64,000 bases of DNA, taken from NCBI GenBank assembly GCA_049585795.1, contig JBAVAQ010000092.1:1-64000 (forward strand), given 5' to 3'. The stretch comes from JABDBE01 sp049585795 (GTDB lineage Bacteria; Acidobacteriota; Terriglobia; Terriglobales; Acidobacteriaceae). Position 1 is the first letter of the stretch. The number at the start of each line of letters is the position of its first letter. The notes beneath the pieces are model-generated. The model made no database searches. It saw nothing but the letters and a program-made list of their open reading frames with translations, and was not told the DNA's origin. This document shows, piece after piece, positions 24,585-32,418 of the stretch. A program made the translations under genes and the position numbers.

Positions 24585-25247
24585 GTGGCAGCATTTCGCA
24601 TCTTGGTGGCGGATGATCACGAGGTTGTGCGCAAAGGCTTGATCGCGATGCTTCAAGATCGGTCAGATTGGCAGGTGTGCGGAGAGGCATCTAACGGACG
24701 CGAGGCGGTAGAAAAAGCCAAGCAGTTGATGCCTGACGTCGTCGTCATGGACGTGAGCATGCCAGGTTTGAACGGGCTGGAGGCGACGCGCCAGATCATC
24801 GCGGCGAATCCGGCGACCAAGATCCTCATTCTCACCTTGCACGATTCGGACCAAGTTATTCACGACGTCCTGAACGTTGGCGCGGGTGGCTATCTTCTGA
24901 AATCGGATTCGGGGCGTGATCTCATAGCAGCGGTCGAGGCTTTGCTGCACAACAAGAACTATTTCACCCCGAAAGTAGCAGCGATGGTGTTGCAGGGCTA
25001 CTTGAGGGGTGGGACATCCTTTTCGGCGGGCCGGAATCTGCTGACTCCGAGGGAACGCGAGGTGGTGCAGTTATTGGCCGAGGGCAGCAGCACCAAAGAA
25101 GTCGCGGTGGCCCTGGGTTTAAGTGTCAAAACCGCGGAAACTCACCGTTCCAACATCATGCGTAAACTTCAGTTTCATTCAGTGAGCGATTTAGTGCTCT
25201 ACGCCGTGCGCAACAATATCGTGCAGGTGGTCCAGTCCGGTCTGTAA
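24585..25247 (+). CDS. NarL/FixJ-family response regulator
   Basis: A 220-residue receiver plus LuxR-type HTH protein. The receiver has DDHEVVRKG at about 11-19, the phospho-acceptor Asp in VVMDVSMPG at about 57 and the Lys in LLKSDSG near 107. The HTH block is LTPREREVVQLLAEGSS and LGLSVKTAETHRSNIM. GTG start with AGGAGGT upstream. No sensor kinase is nearby, so its signal is unknown (orphan regulator). Confidence 0.93.
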   Translation: MAAFRILVADDHEVVRKGLIAMLQDRSDWQVCGEASNGREAVEKAKQLMPDVVVMDVSMPGLNGLEATRQIIAANPATKILILTLHDSDQVIHDVLNVGAGGYLLKSDSGRDLIAAVEALLHNKNYFTPKVAAMVLQGYLRGGTSFSAGRNLLTPREREVVQLLAEGSSTKEVAVALGLSVKTAETHRSNIMRKLQFHSVSDLVLYAVRNNIVQVVQSGL

Positions 25248-25261
25248 ATAAGTTCCAACAT

Positions 25262-25284
25262 GGGCGGGATATGAGGTCCCGCCC
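25262..25284 (+). terminator. hairpin after the response regulator; note on the 316-base gap to 25563
   Basis: GGGCGGGA and TCCCGCCC pair across 7 bases. It is 15 bases past the stop but has no T-tract, so termination is only likely. The remaining gap up to 25563 shows no gene; GAGGAAC lies just before the YXWGXW start. Confidence 0.45.
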
Positions 25285-25563
25285 GCCACAGCCTCCATAC
25301 CAAACCAGCGCTTTCCTCAATGGGGCCCCGTACAGCAACTTAGTAAAGCCAGTACAGCGCTGACCGTATAGATGGCGGGTTCGCGAGCCCTTACCCTCGT
25401 GTAGCATTGCGCGCAGTGGTCGCGCAGGTGGCGAGCTGTTATCCTGCACACGCGGACGGTGTGGCGCAACATAGTGATCGAGTCTGGGTTTCTGTTGGTG
25501 TAGCACGAGGATCTTAAATCTGCCCCAATTTGTGGGGCCAAAACTTAGCGAGCACGAGGAACT

Positions 25564-26742
25564 ATGAAACGAATACGATGCAGTGCTTCAGTAGTGCTGT
25601 GTTCGATATTTTTCGCCGTCGTGATGATGGCGCTGCCCGCAAGGTCGGGCGCGCAGGTCAACATATCTGTCTCCTTCGGGCCGCCGGCGCTGCCGGTGTA
25701 CGAGCAGCCTCCGTGTCCCGACCCAGGTTATATGTGGACGCCTGGATACTGGGCCTACGGCCCCTACGGTTACTACTGGGTGCCGGGCACGTGGGTGCTG
25801 GCGCCACAACCTGGATTCCTGTGGACGCCGGGCTGGTGGGGGTGGGGTGGATCCGCATTCATTTTCCATGTGGGCTATTGGGGTCCGCATATCGGGTTCT
25901 ACGGTGGGATTAACTACGGGTTTGGATACTTCGGCAACGGCTATGAAGGTGGCCGCTGGCAGAACGGGCAGTTTTTCTACAATCGCTCGGTGAACAACGT
26001 AAACATCACGAATGTTCACAATGTTTACAACACCACGGTGATCAACAACACCACGGTGAACCGGGTGAGCTACAACGGAGGCAATGGCGGGCTCACGGCA
26101 CGTGCCACGCCTCAGGAGGAAGCGGCAGAACATGACCGGCACATTGCGCCCGTAGCCGCTCAGACTCGACATGAAGAAGAGGCCCGCAACGATCCGCAAC
26201 AGCGGGCGTCGGTAAACCAAGGCAGGCCGCCGGTCGCCGCCACGGCTAAACCGGCAGAATTCAAGGGCGGGGGAGTGGTTCCGGCCAGAGAGGCAGGAGC
26301 GCCCTACCATCCTCCTGCCAACGAGCGCGGCAACGAGCAGGCAGGACACCCCGAGAACAATGTTCCTCGTCCGCCGACTGCAGGAGAACGCGGCAACCAG
26401 GAGGCCGGTCGTCCGGAGAACAACGTTCCTCGTCCACCTGTCGATGCCAAGGATCTTAAACCGCACGAACGCGCTGCTGCTCCGAACACAGGAAACCCTG
26501 AACTGGACAAGAAGTACCAGCAACAGCAGGACAAGCTGATACAGAAGCAGAATCAGGAACATCAGAAACTGGCGCAGAAGCAGGAACAGGAACACCAGCG
26601 GCTGGCACAGCAGAACGCGAGCGAAGCACAGCGGCAGCAGGTGGAACAACGGCACCAGCAACAAACCGCACAAATGGTACAAAAGCACACACAGCAGCAG
26701 CAGCACATGGAGGAGAAGCAGAATCCGTCCAAGCCGAAGTAG
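25564..26742 (+). CDS. secreted YXWGXW-repeat protein with Gln/His-rich tail
   Basis: A 392-residue protein with an N-terminal signal peptide (FFAVVMMALPARSGAQ). Residues 50-130 are Trp/Gly/Tyr-rich: GYMWTPGYWAYGPYGYYW, PGTWVLAPQPGFLWTPGW and WGWGGSAFIFHVGYWG, the PF12779 YXWGXW repeat type. A low-complexity Asn/Val part (NVNITNVHNVYNTT) follows, then Pro/Glu-rich repeats such as NNVPRPPTAGERGN and NNVPRPPVDAK, and a C-terminal charged coiled region rich in QQ, QEH and KQEQE. Probably an envelope or surface protein; function unknown. Strong codon bias leaves a long antisense open frame that is not a gene. Confidence 0.85.
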   Translation: MKRIRCSASVVLCSIFFAVVMMALPARSGAQVNISVSFGPPALPVYEQPPCPDPGYMWTPGYWAYGPYGYYWVPGTWVLAPQPGFLWTPGWWGWGGSAFIFHVGYWGPHIGFYGGINYGFGYFGNGYEGGRWQNGQFFYNRSVNNVNITNVHNVYNTTVINNTTVNRVSYNGGNGGLTARATPQEEAAEHDRHIAPVAAQTRHEEEARNDPQQRASVNQGRPPVAATAKPAEFKGGGVVPAREAGAPYHPPANERGNEQAGHPENNVPRPPTAGERGNQEAGRPENNVPRPPVDAKDLKPHERAAAPNTGNPELDKKYQQQQDKLIQKQNQEHQKLAQKQEQEHQRLAQQNASEAQRQQVEQRHQQQTAQMVQKHTQQQQHMEEKQNPSKPK

Positions 26743-26768
26743 TCGTAAAGCCAGGTCTGAGGCGGTGT

Positions 26769-26802
26769 GGCCCACCCTTGTTCAGGTTCGAACGGGTGGG
26801 CC
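26769..26802. terminator. bidirectional terminator between convergent genes
   Basis: GGCCCACCC and GGGTGGGCC form a 9-bp stem. An inner GTTC/GAAC pair shortens the loop. It lies between the YXWGXW gene and the S24-like gene, which meet here, so it may serve both. The T-tract is weak. Confidence 0.6.
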
Positions 26803-26875
26803 TGCAGCTTTCAGCCCACCAATTGGGCATGCAGTTTGAGTTTTGTTTGGAACGTGCAGCGACGGCGGGGAAAAC

Positions 26876-27637
26876 CTAGCCGGGTTGCCCAATCCACCAG
26901 AGGATTTTGGCCACGATCCGCCATCCATTGATGGAGACCGCTGTAGACTGATACTCCCGGTTTTCGGGAACCAGAACTTCGGTGTGATCGTAGCGTTGCA
27001 AGCGCGACACGATCAACCCGTGATCTTTGTGGGCTGCGACCACGACGTGACCATAAAGTTTGCTGCGGTTGGTCTGAGAAGTGTCGATCACGACAATGTA
27101 GCCATCGTGAATCAAGGGCATCATGGAACGGCCCTGGACTCGCAGGCAACTGGTATAGGCCGGGTTGGGACACCACTTGCTGGGCGCAGCCAACATCGTT
27201 TCGGGAGCGACGTCGTTAAGGCTTTCCGCCGGATCTCCCTTCCCTCCATGGGTGGCCGCTACAACAGGTAGAAGAGGGATGGCCACCAATTCACCCGGTT
27301 GCTTGAGAGCGCGCCGCACTCCGGCCTGGACGACCTCCAACTTTAACGTACGAGTTTTGCGCATACGGGAGCGGGCGGCGGGCAAAACCCGCATCAAATC
27401 GTCGCTGCTTAATCCCGCCCGCCCCCAGAAATACCAACATTCGGGATCGCCGGTGAGATTGCCCAGTTGAACATAGATATTGGCCGGTGGCTCCTGCACA
27501 CCACGCTCCCAGCGCGATACGGCCATGGCAGAGGAATTCATCAGCTGACCTAGTTCAGATTGGCTCATTTGCAAGCGGCGGCGAAGGCCGATGATGCGTT
27601 TTGCCCACTCGAACTTTGCATCTCTTGTGTTACTCAT
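26876..27637 (-). CDS. LexA/CI-like repressor (HTH plus S24-like domain), possibly cleavage-defective
   Basis: A 253-residue protein. An XRE-type HTH (MSQSELGQLMNSSAMAVSRW) lies at about 24-44 and an S24/LexA-like C-terminal domain at about 160-245. The Ser of GRSMMPLIHDG (about 171) is present. The place of the LexA catalytic Lys (VKRL) reads VSRL (Ser at about 211), and the usual A-G cleavage site is VAATHG. Thus ordinary autocleavage is doubtful. It faces the gene at 27724 across a strong dyad and may control both genes. Confidence 0.83.
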   Translation of the reverse strand: MSNTRDAKFEWAKRIIGLRRRLQMSQSELGQLMNSSAMAVSRWERGVQEPPANIYVQLGNLTGDPECWYFWGRAGLSSDDLMRVLPAARSRMRKTRTLKLEVVQAGVRRALKQPGELVAIPLLPVVAATHGGKGDPAESLNDVAPETMLAAPSKWCPNPAYTSCLRVQGRSMMPLIHDGYIVVIDTSQTNRSKLYGHVVVAAHKDHGLIVSRLQRYDHTEVLVPENREYQSTAVSINGWRIVAKILWWIGQPG

Positions 27638-27658
27638 GGTGCGCCTGCTAGACTGAAG

Positions 27659-27688
27659 CTAACGCTGCTGTTATAACACATGCGTTAG
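27659..27688. promoter_or_regulatory. nested 30-bp dyad operator in the divergent promoter region
   Basis: Outer arms CTAACGC (27659-27665) and GCGTTAG (27682-27688) are perfect inverted repeats. The central 10-bp palindrome TGTTATAACA (27669-27678) has the same centre, 27673.5. Only the 3-base spacers are asymmetric. This is the shape expected for a dimeric repressor site between the two divergent regulatory genes. Confidence 0.72.
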
Positions 27689-27723
27689 TGGCACCCTGTC
27701 GCCAGTCTACATGAAAGGTTGTC

Positions 27724-28395
27724 ATGTACCGTGACAATTCTAACATAAATCTAAATTCGAAAAAACAGTCCCCGCAGACATTGTATCGCGGGCTCTACGG
27801 GAGAATTGCCCGCAAGCTTAATGTAGATCCATCCTATGTCAGCCGGGTTGCCCGCGGAGATCGGCGTTCGAGCCAAATCGAAAACGCGTTGAGCCAGGCG
27901 CTGGAAGAGATCAATCAGCAACTGAGGCGAGATTCCTCGACAGCCACGCGCCGGGTTCCGCGTTCCGTGGGCAAGGCCAAGCGGCTTAAGGTTTTGCTGA
28001 CGCAAAATCGCAGCCGCATCCGCAAGCAGTGGCTGGAGCATAGCGATGCCGATCCTAATCTCAGCGGGGTCAAGCTTGCCGCCGGGAAACGAACCGCTCC
28101 TATTCTGCCGGTGATTGAAGAAACTATCAAGGTCATGAACCTGAGTGTGAAGCGGATGGCAACCGCGTCCATGAAAGCAGCCGAGCAGCACGGGCGACTA
28201 CGGCAGGGTCAGGGGTTTACGGCAATCTCGCTGGTGGAGGAGTATAACCTGGTCCGGCGGTGTGTTTTTGCTTTAGCCCTGGAACATCTTGAACACATGG
28301 AGCCACATCTGCTGCTGCAAGATCTGACTCAGTTTGGCGAAGCCCTGGATCTTCAAACCCAGCGCGCGTTGGGCGACTACCTTGCCGCGAATTAA
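27724..28395 (+). CDS. HTH plus RsbRD N-terminal-like sensory domain protein
   Basis: A 223-residue protein. An N-terminal HTH-like region (YGRIARKLNVDPSYVSRVAR) is joined through a basic linker to a helical domain of about 130 residues (IRKQWLEHSDAD, TISLVEEYNLVRR-like ISLVEEYNLVRRCVF, LQTQRALGDY). The latter resembles the RsbRD N-terminal four-helix sensor of stressosome and kinase proteins. It is probably a one-component regulator. Its divergent position to the S24-like repressor suggests one controlled unit. Confidence 0.65.
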   Translation: MYRDNSNINLNSKKQSPQTLYRGLYGRIARKLNVDPSYVSRVARGDRRSSQIENALSQALEEINQQLRRDSSTATRRVPRSVGKAKRLKVLLTQNRSRIRKQWLEHSDADPNLSGVKLAAGKRTAPILPVIEETIKVMNLSVKRMATASMKAAEQHGRLRQGQGFTAISLVEEYNLVRRCVFALALEHLEHMEPHLLLQDLTQFGEALDLQTQRALGDYLAAN

Positions 28396-28494
28396 CAAAC
28401 CTCGGCTTATTTCCGTGTAGCTCCAGACTGTCCTCGCCGGAGCGGCAGCGCCAGAGCGATTCGCCCGGCCCCGCACCAGATGGAACGCTTGCCT

Positions 28495-29232
28495 CTAGAC
28501 TGGCAACCGGCCCAGCAAAGCTGACGCTTTGCGGAACCAGGGTCGTTCGCGGCGACGGAGGTAGCCAGGCATGTTTGGCTTCTTGTCCAGAATGCGCTGC
28601 GCCCAGGTGCGGGCTTCGGGGTTGCGTTGCTGATCGGCGAGGAAGCAAGCGTAGTTGTAATAAGTCTCGGACGAGGTGGAGATTTTGGTGACCTCGCGAA
28701 ACAAAGCTTCGGCTTTGCCGGGCTGGCCGATGTTGGCGTAGGCGTGGGCCAGAAGTGCGGGGGCGCGATGAAAGTCGTATGTGGGATCCTGCCCGACTAC
28801 ACGTTCGAGATCGGGCAGAGCCGCGACGAATTCGCCCATGAAAACTGCAGCCATCCCTCGGCGATAGAAAGGGTCGAGCGAGTCGGTGCGCGACGAGATC
28901 GCCTTGTCGTAGCACTGGCGGGCTCGAGCGTACTTCCCTTCCTCCAGGTACAAATCAGCAAGTTCCTCATAATTTCCGGCTGAGGGATTATCCAGAATGG
29001 CTGACTCCAGTTCGTGAATCCTCCTGCGCCGCGGAAATACTTTGAAGGACTGGCGCATCAAACCAGCATCGGGGATTACCTCGGCGACGATATAGATCAG
29101 AGCCCCGAGCCCCCCGAAGAAAATAATGATCCACAGCCAATAGCCGTCCGGACGGCGGCGAATGAAGTGGACAATGGCGACTGCCTGGAGAATCAAACCC
29201 CAGGGATAGAATAAAAAAATTAAAGATCCCAT
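28495..29232 (-). CDS. membrane-anchored TPR protein
   Basis: A 245-residue protein with two N-terminal transmembrane segments (IFLFYPWGLILQAVAIVHFI and WLWIIIFFGGLGALIYIV), then a region of TPR-like repeats: NYEELADLYLEEGKYARAR, SLDPFYRRGMAAVFMGEF, PALLAHAYANIGQPGKAEAL and YYNYACFLADQQRNPEAR. TPRs mediate protein-protein contacts; the domain should face the cytoplasm. No partner is evident. A basic C-terminus (RRRERPWFRKAS) ends it. Confidence 0.85.
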   Translation of the reverse strand: MGSLIFLFYPWGLILQAVAIVHFIRRRPDGYWLWIIIFFGGLGALIYIVAEVIPDAGLMRQSFKVFPRRRRIHELESAILDNPSAGNYEELADLYLEEGKYARARQCYDKAISSRTDSLDPFYRRGMAAVFMGEFVAALPDLERVVGQDPTYDFHRAPALLAHAYANIGQPGKAEALFREVTKISTSSETYYNYACFLADQQRNPEARTWAQRILDKKPNMPGYLRRRERPWFRKASALLGRLPV

Positions 29233-29344
29233 GCGTTGATCGGACTATAGCATGGGGCGGCGAGAACATGAGCGAGGGCAGGACCGCCGCGGTCCAGAAT
29301 CCAGACAGGGGTTGACGGGATCGATGTCGATGAACGTTTTGTCG

Positions 29345-29812
29345 TTACTCTTCATCCAGATATTCGCCGGGTACATCATCCTCCGGCACTTCGCGAGTTC
29401 GCACTTCCCTTTCGCCGCGGTCGCCAGCTTCTTCGACTCCCGTCACCACTCCGGCCTCAAACGCGTTGCCTTCCTCGATCAACTCGTCAACGCTTTCGGA
29501 GTCGGCACTTTCAACGTTAGATAATCCCTGCAAGTCTCCCGATTGCCCAGCCGAATCCGAGTCGGATCCTGGCGGGGAGAATGTCAGGTCAGCGCGCAGC
29601 GGATTTCTCTTCGGAGTTCGTCGAGTGGCTGTCCCGCGCGACTTTACGCCACGCGTCTTCTTCGCAACCGCTTTCGTTCTCGCTGCCGGCTTTGCCCGAA
29701 CAGATTTCTTCTTGGCCGGACCCTTCCTAGTTGTTCTAGCGTTGGCGGAGCTCTTTGACTTGGTCCGCTTCTTCGATCTGGTCTGGGTTTTGGTCTTCTT
29801 CTTGGTGGCCAT
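29345..29812 (-). CDS. Lys/Arg-rich tail plus DUF6335-like acidic domain
   Basis: A 155-residue protein with a histone H1-like basic N-terminal half (KKKTKTQTRSKKRTKSKSS and RKGPAKKKSVRAK) and an acidic C-terminus (SVDELIEEGNAFEAGVV, REVPEDDVPGEYLDEE) of the DUF6335 type. The basic part could bind DNA or RNA. Charge segregation is extreme. A tRNA-Lys gene lies 78 bases upstream. Confidence 0.7.
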   Translation of the reverse strand: MATKKKTKTQTRSKKRTKSKSSANARTTRKGPAKKKSVRAKPAARTKAVAKKTRGVKSRGTATRRTPKRNPLRADLTFSPPGSDSDSAGQSGDLQGLSNVESADSESVDELIEEGNAFEAGVVTGVEEAGDRGEREVRTREVPEDDVPGEYLDEE

Positions 29813-29889
29813 GGGCGCAGTCTAGCACTGACTCATGCCTGCCGCAAAGCTCAGGTCTTACAGGGACAACGAGCAAGTGGGGTAGGTGG

Positions 29890-29962
29890 TGAGCGCGGAT
29901 GGATTCGAACCATCGACCCATGCCTTAAAAGGGCATTGCTCTGCCAACTGAGCTACGCGCCC
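29890..29962 (-). tRNA. tRNA-Lys (anticodon TTT)
   Basis: A 73-base cloverleaf on the minus strand beginning GGGCGCGTAGCTCAGTTGGC. Acceptor GGGCGCG pairs with CGCGCTC (one G-U), the anticodon stem is ATGCC/GGCAT with loop CTTTTAA, and the T arm has GGTTCGAATCC. CCA is not encoded. Confidence 0.95.
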
Positions 29963-30079
29963 ACATTATTAACAATCTACCACAACGGAAAGCGGCGATT
30001 GCAGGCGGCGCCCGCGAACCGCAACCTTCGGAGACAGCAGCCCATTACATTCGTGCCCTGGTTCCCCGTTAGTTTCCGC

Positions 30080-30110
30080 TTGACACCGGCGCTCAAGGAG
30101 ATAATATAAA
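30080..30110 (+). promoter_or_regulatory. sigma-70-type promoter of argR
   Basis: TTGACA at 30080-30085 is followed 16 bases later by TAATAT (30102-30107), or 19 bases later by TATAAA (30105-30110). Transcription would start near 30114, inside the ARG boxes, as expected for self-repression by ArgR. Confidence 0.65.
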
Positions 30111-30154
30111 TGAATGTTTATGCATCACTGTGCATAATTATTCAATATGAATAA
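30110..30154 (+). CDS. possible 14-codon leader ORF overlapping argR start
   Basis: ATG 30110 follows AAGGAG (30095-30100) by 9 bases and gives MNVYASLCIIIQYE with TAA at 30152-30154. Its stop overlaps the argR start at 30147. It would require a promoter upstream of TAATAT, because that box covers its ribosome site. It may be coincidental. No Arg codons lie in it, so it is not an arginine attenuator. Confidence 0.25.
   Translation: MNVYASLCIIIQYE
30111..30144. promoter_or_regulatory. two ARG-box-like operators
   Basis: TGAATGTTTATGCA (30111-30124) and TGCATAATTATTCA (30131-30144) each fit the ArgR half-site pattern TnnAT-4-ATnCA. Their centres are 20 bases apart, close to two helical turns, as in known tandem ARG boxes. 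They lie over the promoter and end three bases before the argR start. Confidence 0.78.
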
Positions 30155-30590
30155 AACCTTAAGACAACGCGCCATCCTGGACCTTTTGAAGCACGGCCCC
30201 GTCGCCAATCAAGAGGACCTGCAGCGGGCTTTGCGAAAACGGGGGCTCAAGGTTGGGCAAGCGACGCTTTCGCGCGATGTTCGCGATATGCGATTGGCAA
30301 AGACGGCTGACGGCTACGCTCTGTCGCAGGGCGAGAGTTCGTCTGGGCCAGCATTGCCGCCCGTGTCGCGGCTGGTACGGGAATTCGTGCTGGCGTTGCG
30401 CCCGGCGCAGAACCTGCTCGTAATCAAGACGAGCGTTGGCAGCGCGCAACCCGTGGCCGCAGCCCTCGATGAAGAGGAGTGGCCGGAAGCGATCGGCACG
30501 ATTGCTGGAGATGACACCATCCTGACGATTTGCTCCGACAAAGAAGATGCGAAGCGATTGGCAGCCCGCATCGAGGAGATGCTTGCCTGA
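30147..30590 (+). CDS. argR: arginine repressor ArgR
   Basis: A 147-residue ArgR. The N-terminal winged HTH (MNKTLRQRAILDLLKHGP and QATLSRDVRDMRL) is joined to the C-terminal hexamer/arginine-binding domain with GTIAGDDTILTICSDKEDA. With bound arginine it represses the biosynthetic operon that it heads. No ribosome site precedes the ATG (TGCATAATTATTCAAT), so it may be leaderless or coupled to the small upstream frame. The ATG is fixed by the family N-terminus. The stop and argC start share one base (TGATG). Confidence 0.95.
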   Translation: MNKTLRQRAILDLLKHGPVANQEDLQRALRKRGLKVGQATLSRDVRDMRLAKTADGYALSQGESSSGPALPPVSRLVREFVLALRPAQNLLVIKTSVGSAQPVAAALDEEEWPEAIGTIAGDDTILTICSDKEDAKRLAARIEEMLA

Positions 30591-31636
30591 TGCCGGCAAA
30601 ACTCAAAACTGCAGTGCTGGGTTCGACGGGATATTCCGGTCTGGAGCTGACGCGGCTTTTGCTGCGCCATCCCCGCCTGGAACAGCCCGCTCTGCTACGG
30701 CGTCAAAAGGAAACCGACACGGCCTGCAACCTGGCCGATATATTTCCCGCGCTTTCGGGAAATGGGAGGTATCCGCTGCAATCTCTTTCGTGGCCAGCGC
30801 TCAAACAACAAGGCGTCGAACTGCTTTTTCTGGCCACGCCGCACGAGGCTTCGCGTTCACTTGTGCCCGAGGCTATTGCGCAAGGCTTCCGCGTGATCGA
30901 TTTGAGCGGGGCTTGGCGGCTGAAGGAAGCGCAGAATCGCGCGGTGTATGGCTTCGAGGACGCGGATTCGGTGAGCGCCGCCGAACTCACCAGGAAAGCG
31001 GTTTATGGATTGCCCGAGTTGAGCCGCGATCAGATCGCGAGCGCGGCCTTAGTGGCGAATCCGGGGTGCTACGCGACTTCGGTGATTCTGGCTTTAGCGC
31101 CGTTGCTCAAAGCCGACCTGGTGGATCGCGAGCGCGGGGTTATTTCTGATTCCAAGTCTGGCGTCTCCGGCGCGGGTAAGGAACCGAATTCGCGTACTCA
31201 CTTTGTTGCGGTTGCCGACAACCTTTCGGCTTATTCAGTCTTCGGTCATCGGCATGTGGGAGAGATGCTCGAACAATTGAAACTGAATGCGTGTGAATTG
31301 ATTTTCACTCCCCACTTGCTCCCGATTCCCCGAGGGATTCTTTCGACGATCTATGTGCATTTGAAGCGTGAGATGACAGCGGTCGAAGTCGAATTGTGCT
31401 TTCGCGACTTTTACGCCGGCCGGCGCTGGGTACGGGTTTTTGCGACGCCCAGGTTGCCGCAGATCCAATTCTCTTTGCACACCAATTATTGCGATCTTGG
31501 TTTCTGCCTCGCGGACGATGGCCGTCGCTTGGTGCTGGTTTCTTGCCTGGACAACCTGCTCAAGGGTGCAGCGGGACAGGCTGTGCAGAACATGAACCTG
31601 ATGTACGGATGGATGGAAGAGGAAGGCTTGCAGTGA
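30590..31636 (+). CDS. argC: N-acetyl-gamma-glutamyl-phosphate reductase
   Basis: A 348-residue ArgC, catalysing the third step of arginine synthesis (acyl phosphate to semialdehyde with NADPH). GSTGYSGLELTRLLLRHP is the NADPH motif, and ANPGCYATSVILALAPL holds the catalytic Cys (about 156). HRHVGEMLEQL carries the conserved His. The frame is open from 30530, but ATG 30590 overlaps the argR TGA and fits the family start. Translation is probably coupled. Confidence 0.95.
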   Translation: MPAKLKTAVLGSTGYSGLELTRLLLRHPRLEQPALLRRQKETDTACNLADIFPALSGNGRYPLQSLSWPALKQQGVELLFLATPHEASRSLVPEAIAQGFRVIDLSGAWRLKEAQNRAVYGFEDADSVSAAELTRKAVYGLPELSRDQIASAALVANPGCYATSVILALAPLLKADLVDRERGVISDSKSGVSGAGKEPNSRTHFVAVADNLSAYSVFGHRHVGEMLEQLKLNACELIFTPHLLPIPRGILSTIYVHLKREMTAVEVELCFRDFYAGRRWVRVFATPRLPQIQFSLHTNYCDLGFCLADDGRRLVLVSCLDNLLKGAAGQAVQNMNLMYGWMEEEGLQ

Positions 31637-32418
31637 AAATCGTAGTCAAAATCGGAGGCGCGGCGCTCGAGGATAAAGCGAGATTGCGCAAGTGCGCCCG
31701 GGCGATTGTCGAGTTGTCGCAGGATGGTCATCACGTAGCCGTTGTGCATGGCGGCGGCAGCGCACTCACGCGAACGCTCAAGCTGTTTGGCAAGGAGAGC
31801 GACTTTGTAAACGGTCTCCGCATTACAGACGCAGAAACGCGCGACGTGGCTCTCATGGTGTTGTCGGGAATCGTGAACAAGAGTTTAGTAGCAGCCATCG
31901 TCGCTGCTGGAAGCGCGGCCGTAGGTCTCTGCGGCGCGGATGGGATGGCCTTCCGCGCGCGCAAGAAACAAACTCCGGGCTGTGACCTCGGATTTGTGGG
32001 TGAAATCTGTTATGCCGAACCGCGCTGGATCGAGGCCATCTGGAACGCCGGGGGGATTCCGGTTCTGTCTTCCGTGGCGCTGGGCTCCGACGGCGAATAC
32101 TACAACATTAATGCAGACCAAATGGCGTCCGCATGTGCAGTAGCTTGCCACGCCGACACGCTGATTTTTCTCACGGATGTTGACGGAGTGAAAGGCGCCG
32201 ACGGCGAGGTCATTCCCTGGTTGAACACGAAAGACGCAGCCGCCTTGATTGCCGCCTCGGTGATCGGTGGAGGCATGTTGCCGAAGCTCGAGGCTTGCAG
32301 TCAGGCGCTCCATAAAGGCGTTGGGCGAGTGCGGATTCTGCCGGCGGCGCAGGTTGAGATTCTGCCTCAGTTTTACTTCACAAAGCTGGCGTGTGGGACG
32401 GAGGTGATTGGCGCATGA
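31633..32418 (+). CDS. argB: acetylglutamate kinase
   Basis: A 261-residue ArgB, an amino-acid-kinase-fold enzyme that phosphorylates N-acetylglutamate. Landmarks: VVKIGGAAL, VVHGGGSALT, GLRITDAETRDVALMVLSG and INADQMASACAVA. FLTDVDGVKG and IGGGMLPKLEA end the ATP site. GTG start overlaps argC TGA (GTGA), so it is coupled. It lacks the long N-terminal helix that forms arginine-sensitive hexamers, hence likely arginine-insensitive; this is inference from its start. Confidence 0.95.
   Translation: MKIVVKIGGAALEDKARLRKCARAIVELSQDGHHVAVVHGGGSALTRTLKLFGKESDFVNGLRITDAETRDVALMVLSGIVNKSLVAAIVAAGSAAVGLCGADGMAFRARKKQTPGCDLGFVGEICYAEPRWIEAIWNAGGIPVLSSVALGSDGEYYNINADQMASACAVACHADTLIFLTDVDGVKGADGEVIPWLNTKDAAALIAASVIGGGMLPKLEACSQALHKGVGRVRILPAAQVEILPQFYFTKLACGTEVIGA

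Noticed and set aside
25588..26775. 395-codon open frame antisense to the YXWGXW gene
   Set aside because: The protein is Leu/Val/Arg-rich low-complexity sequence that mirrors the repetitive composition of the sense gene. It has no family signature.
26876..27637. Assignment as LexA itself
   Set aside because: The N-terminal HTH is of the XRE/CI type rather than the LexA winged type, and the Lys and cleavage site are altered.
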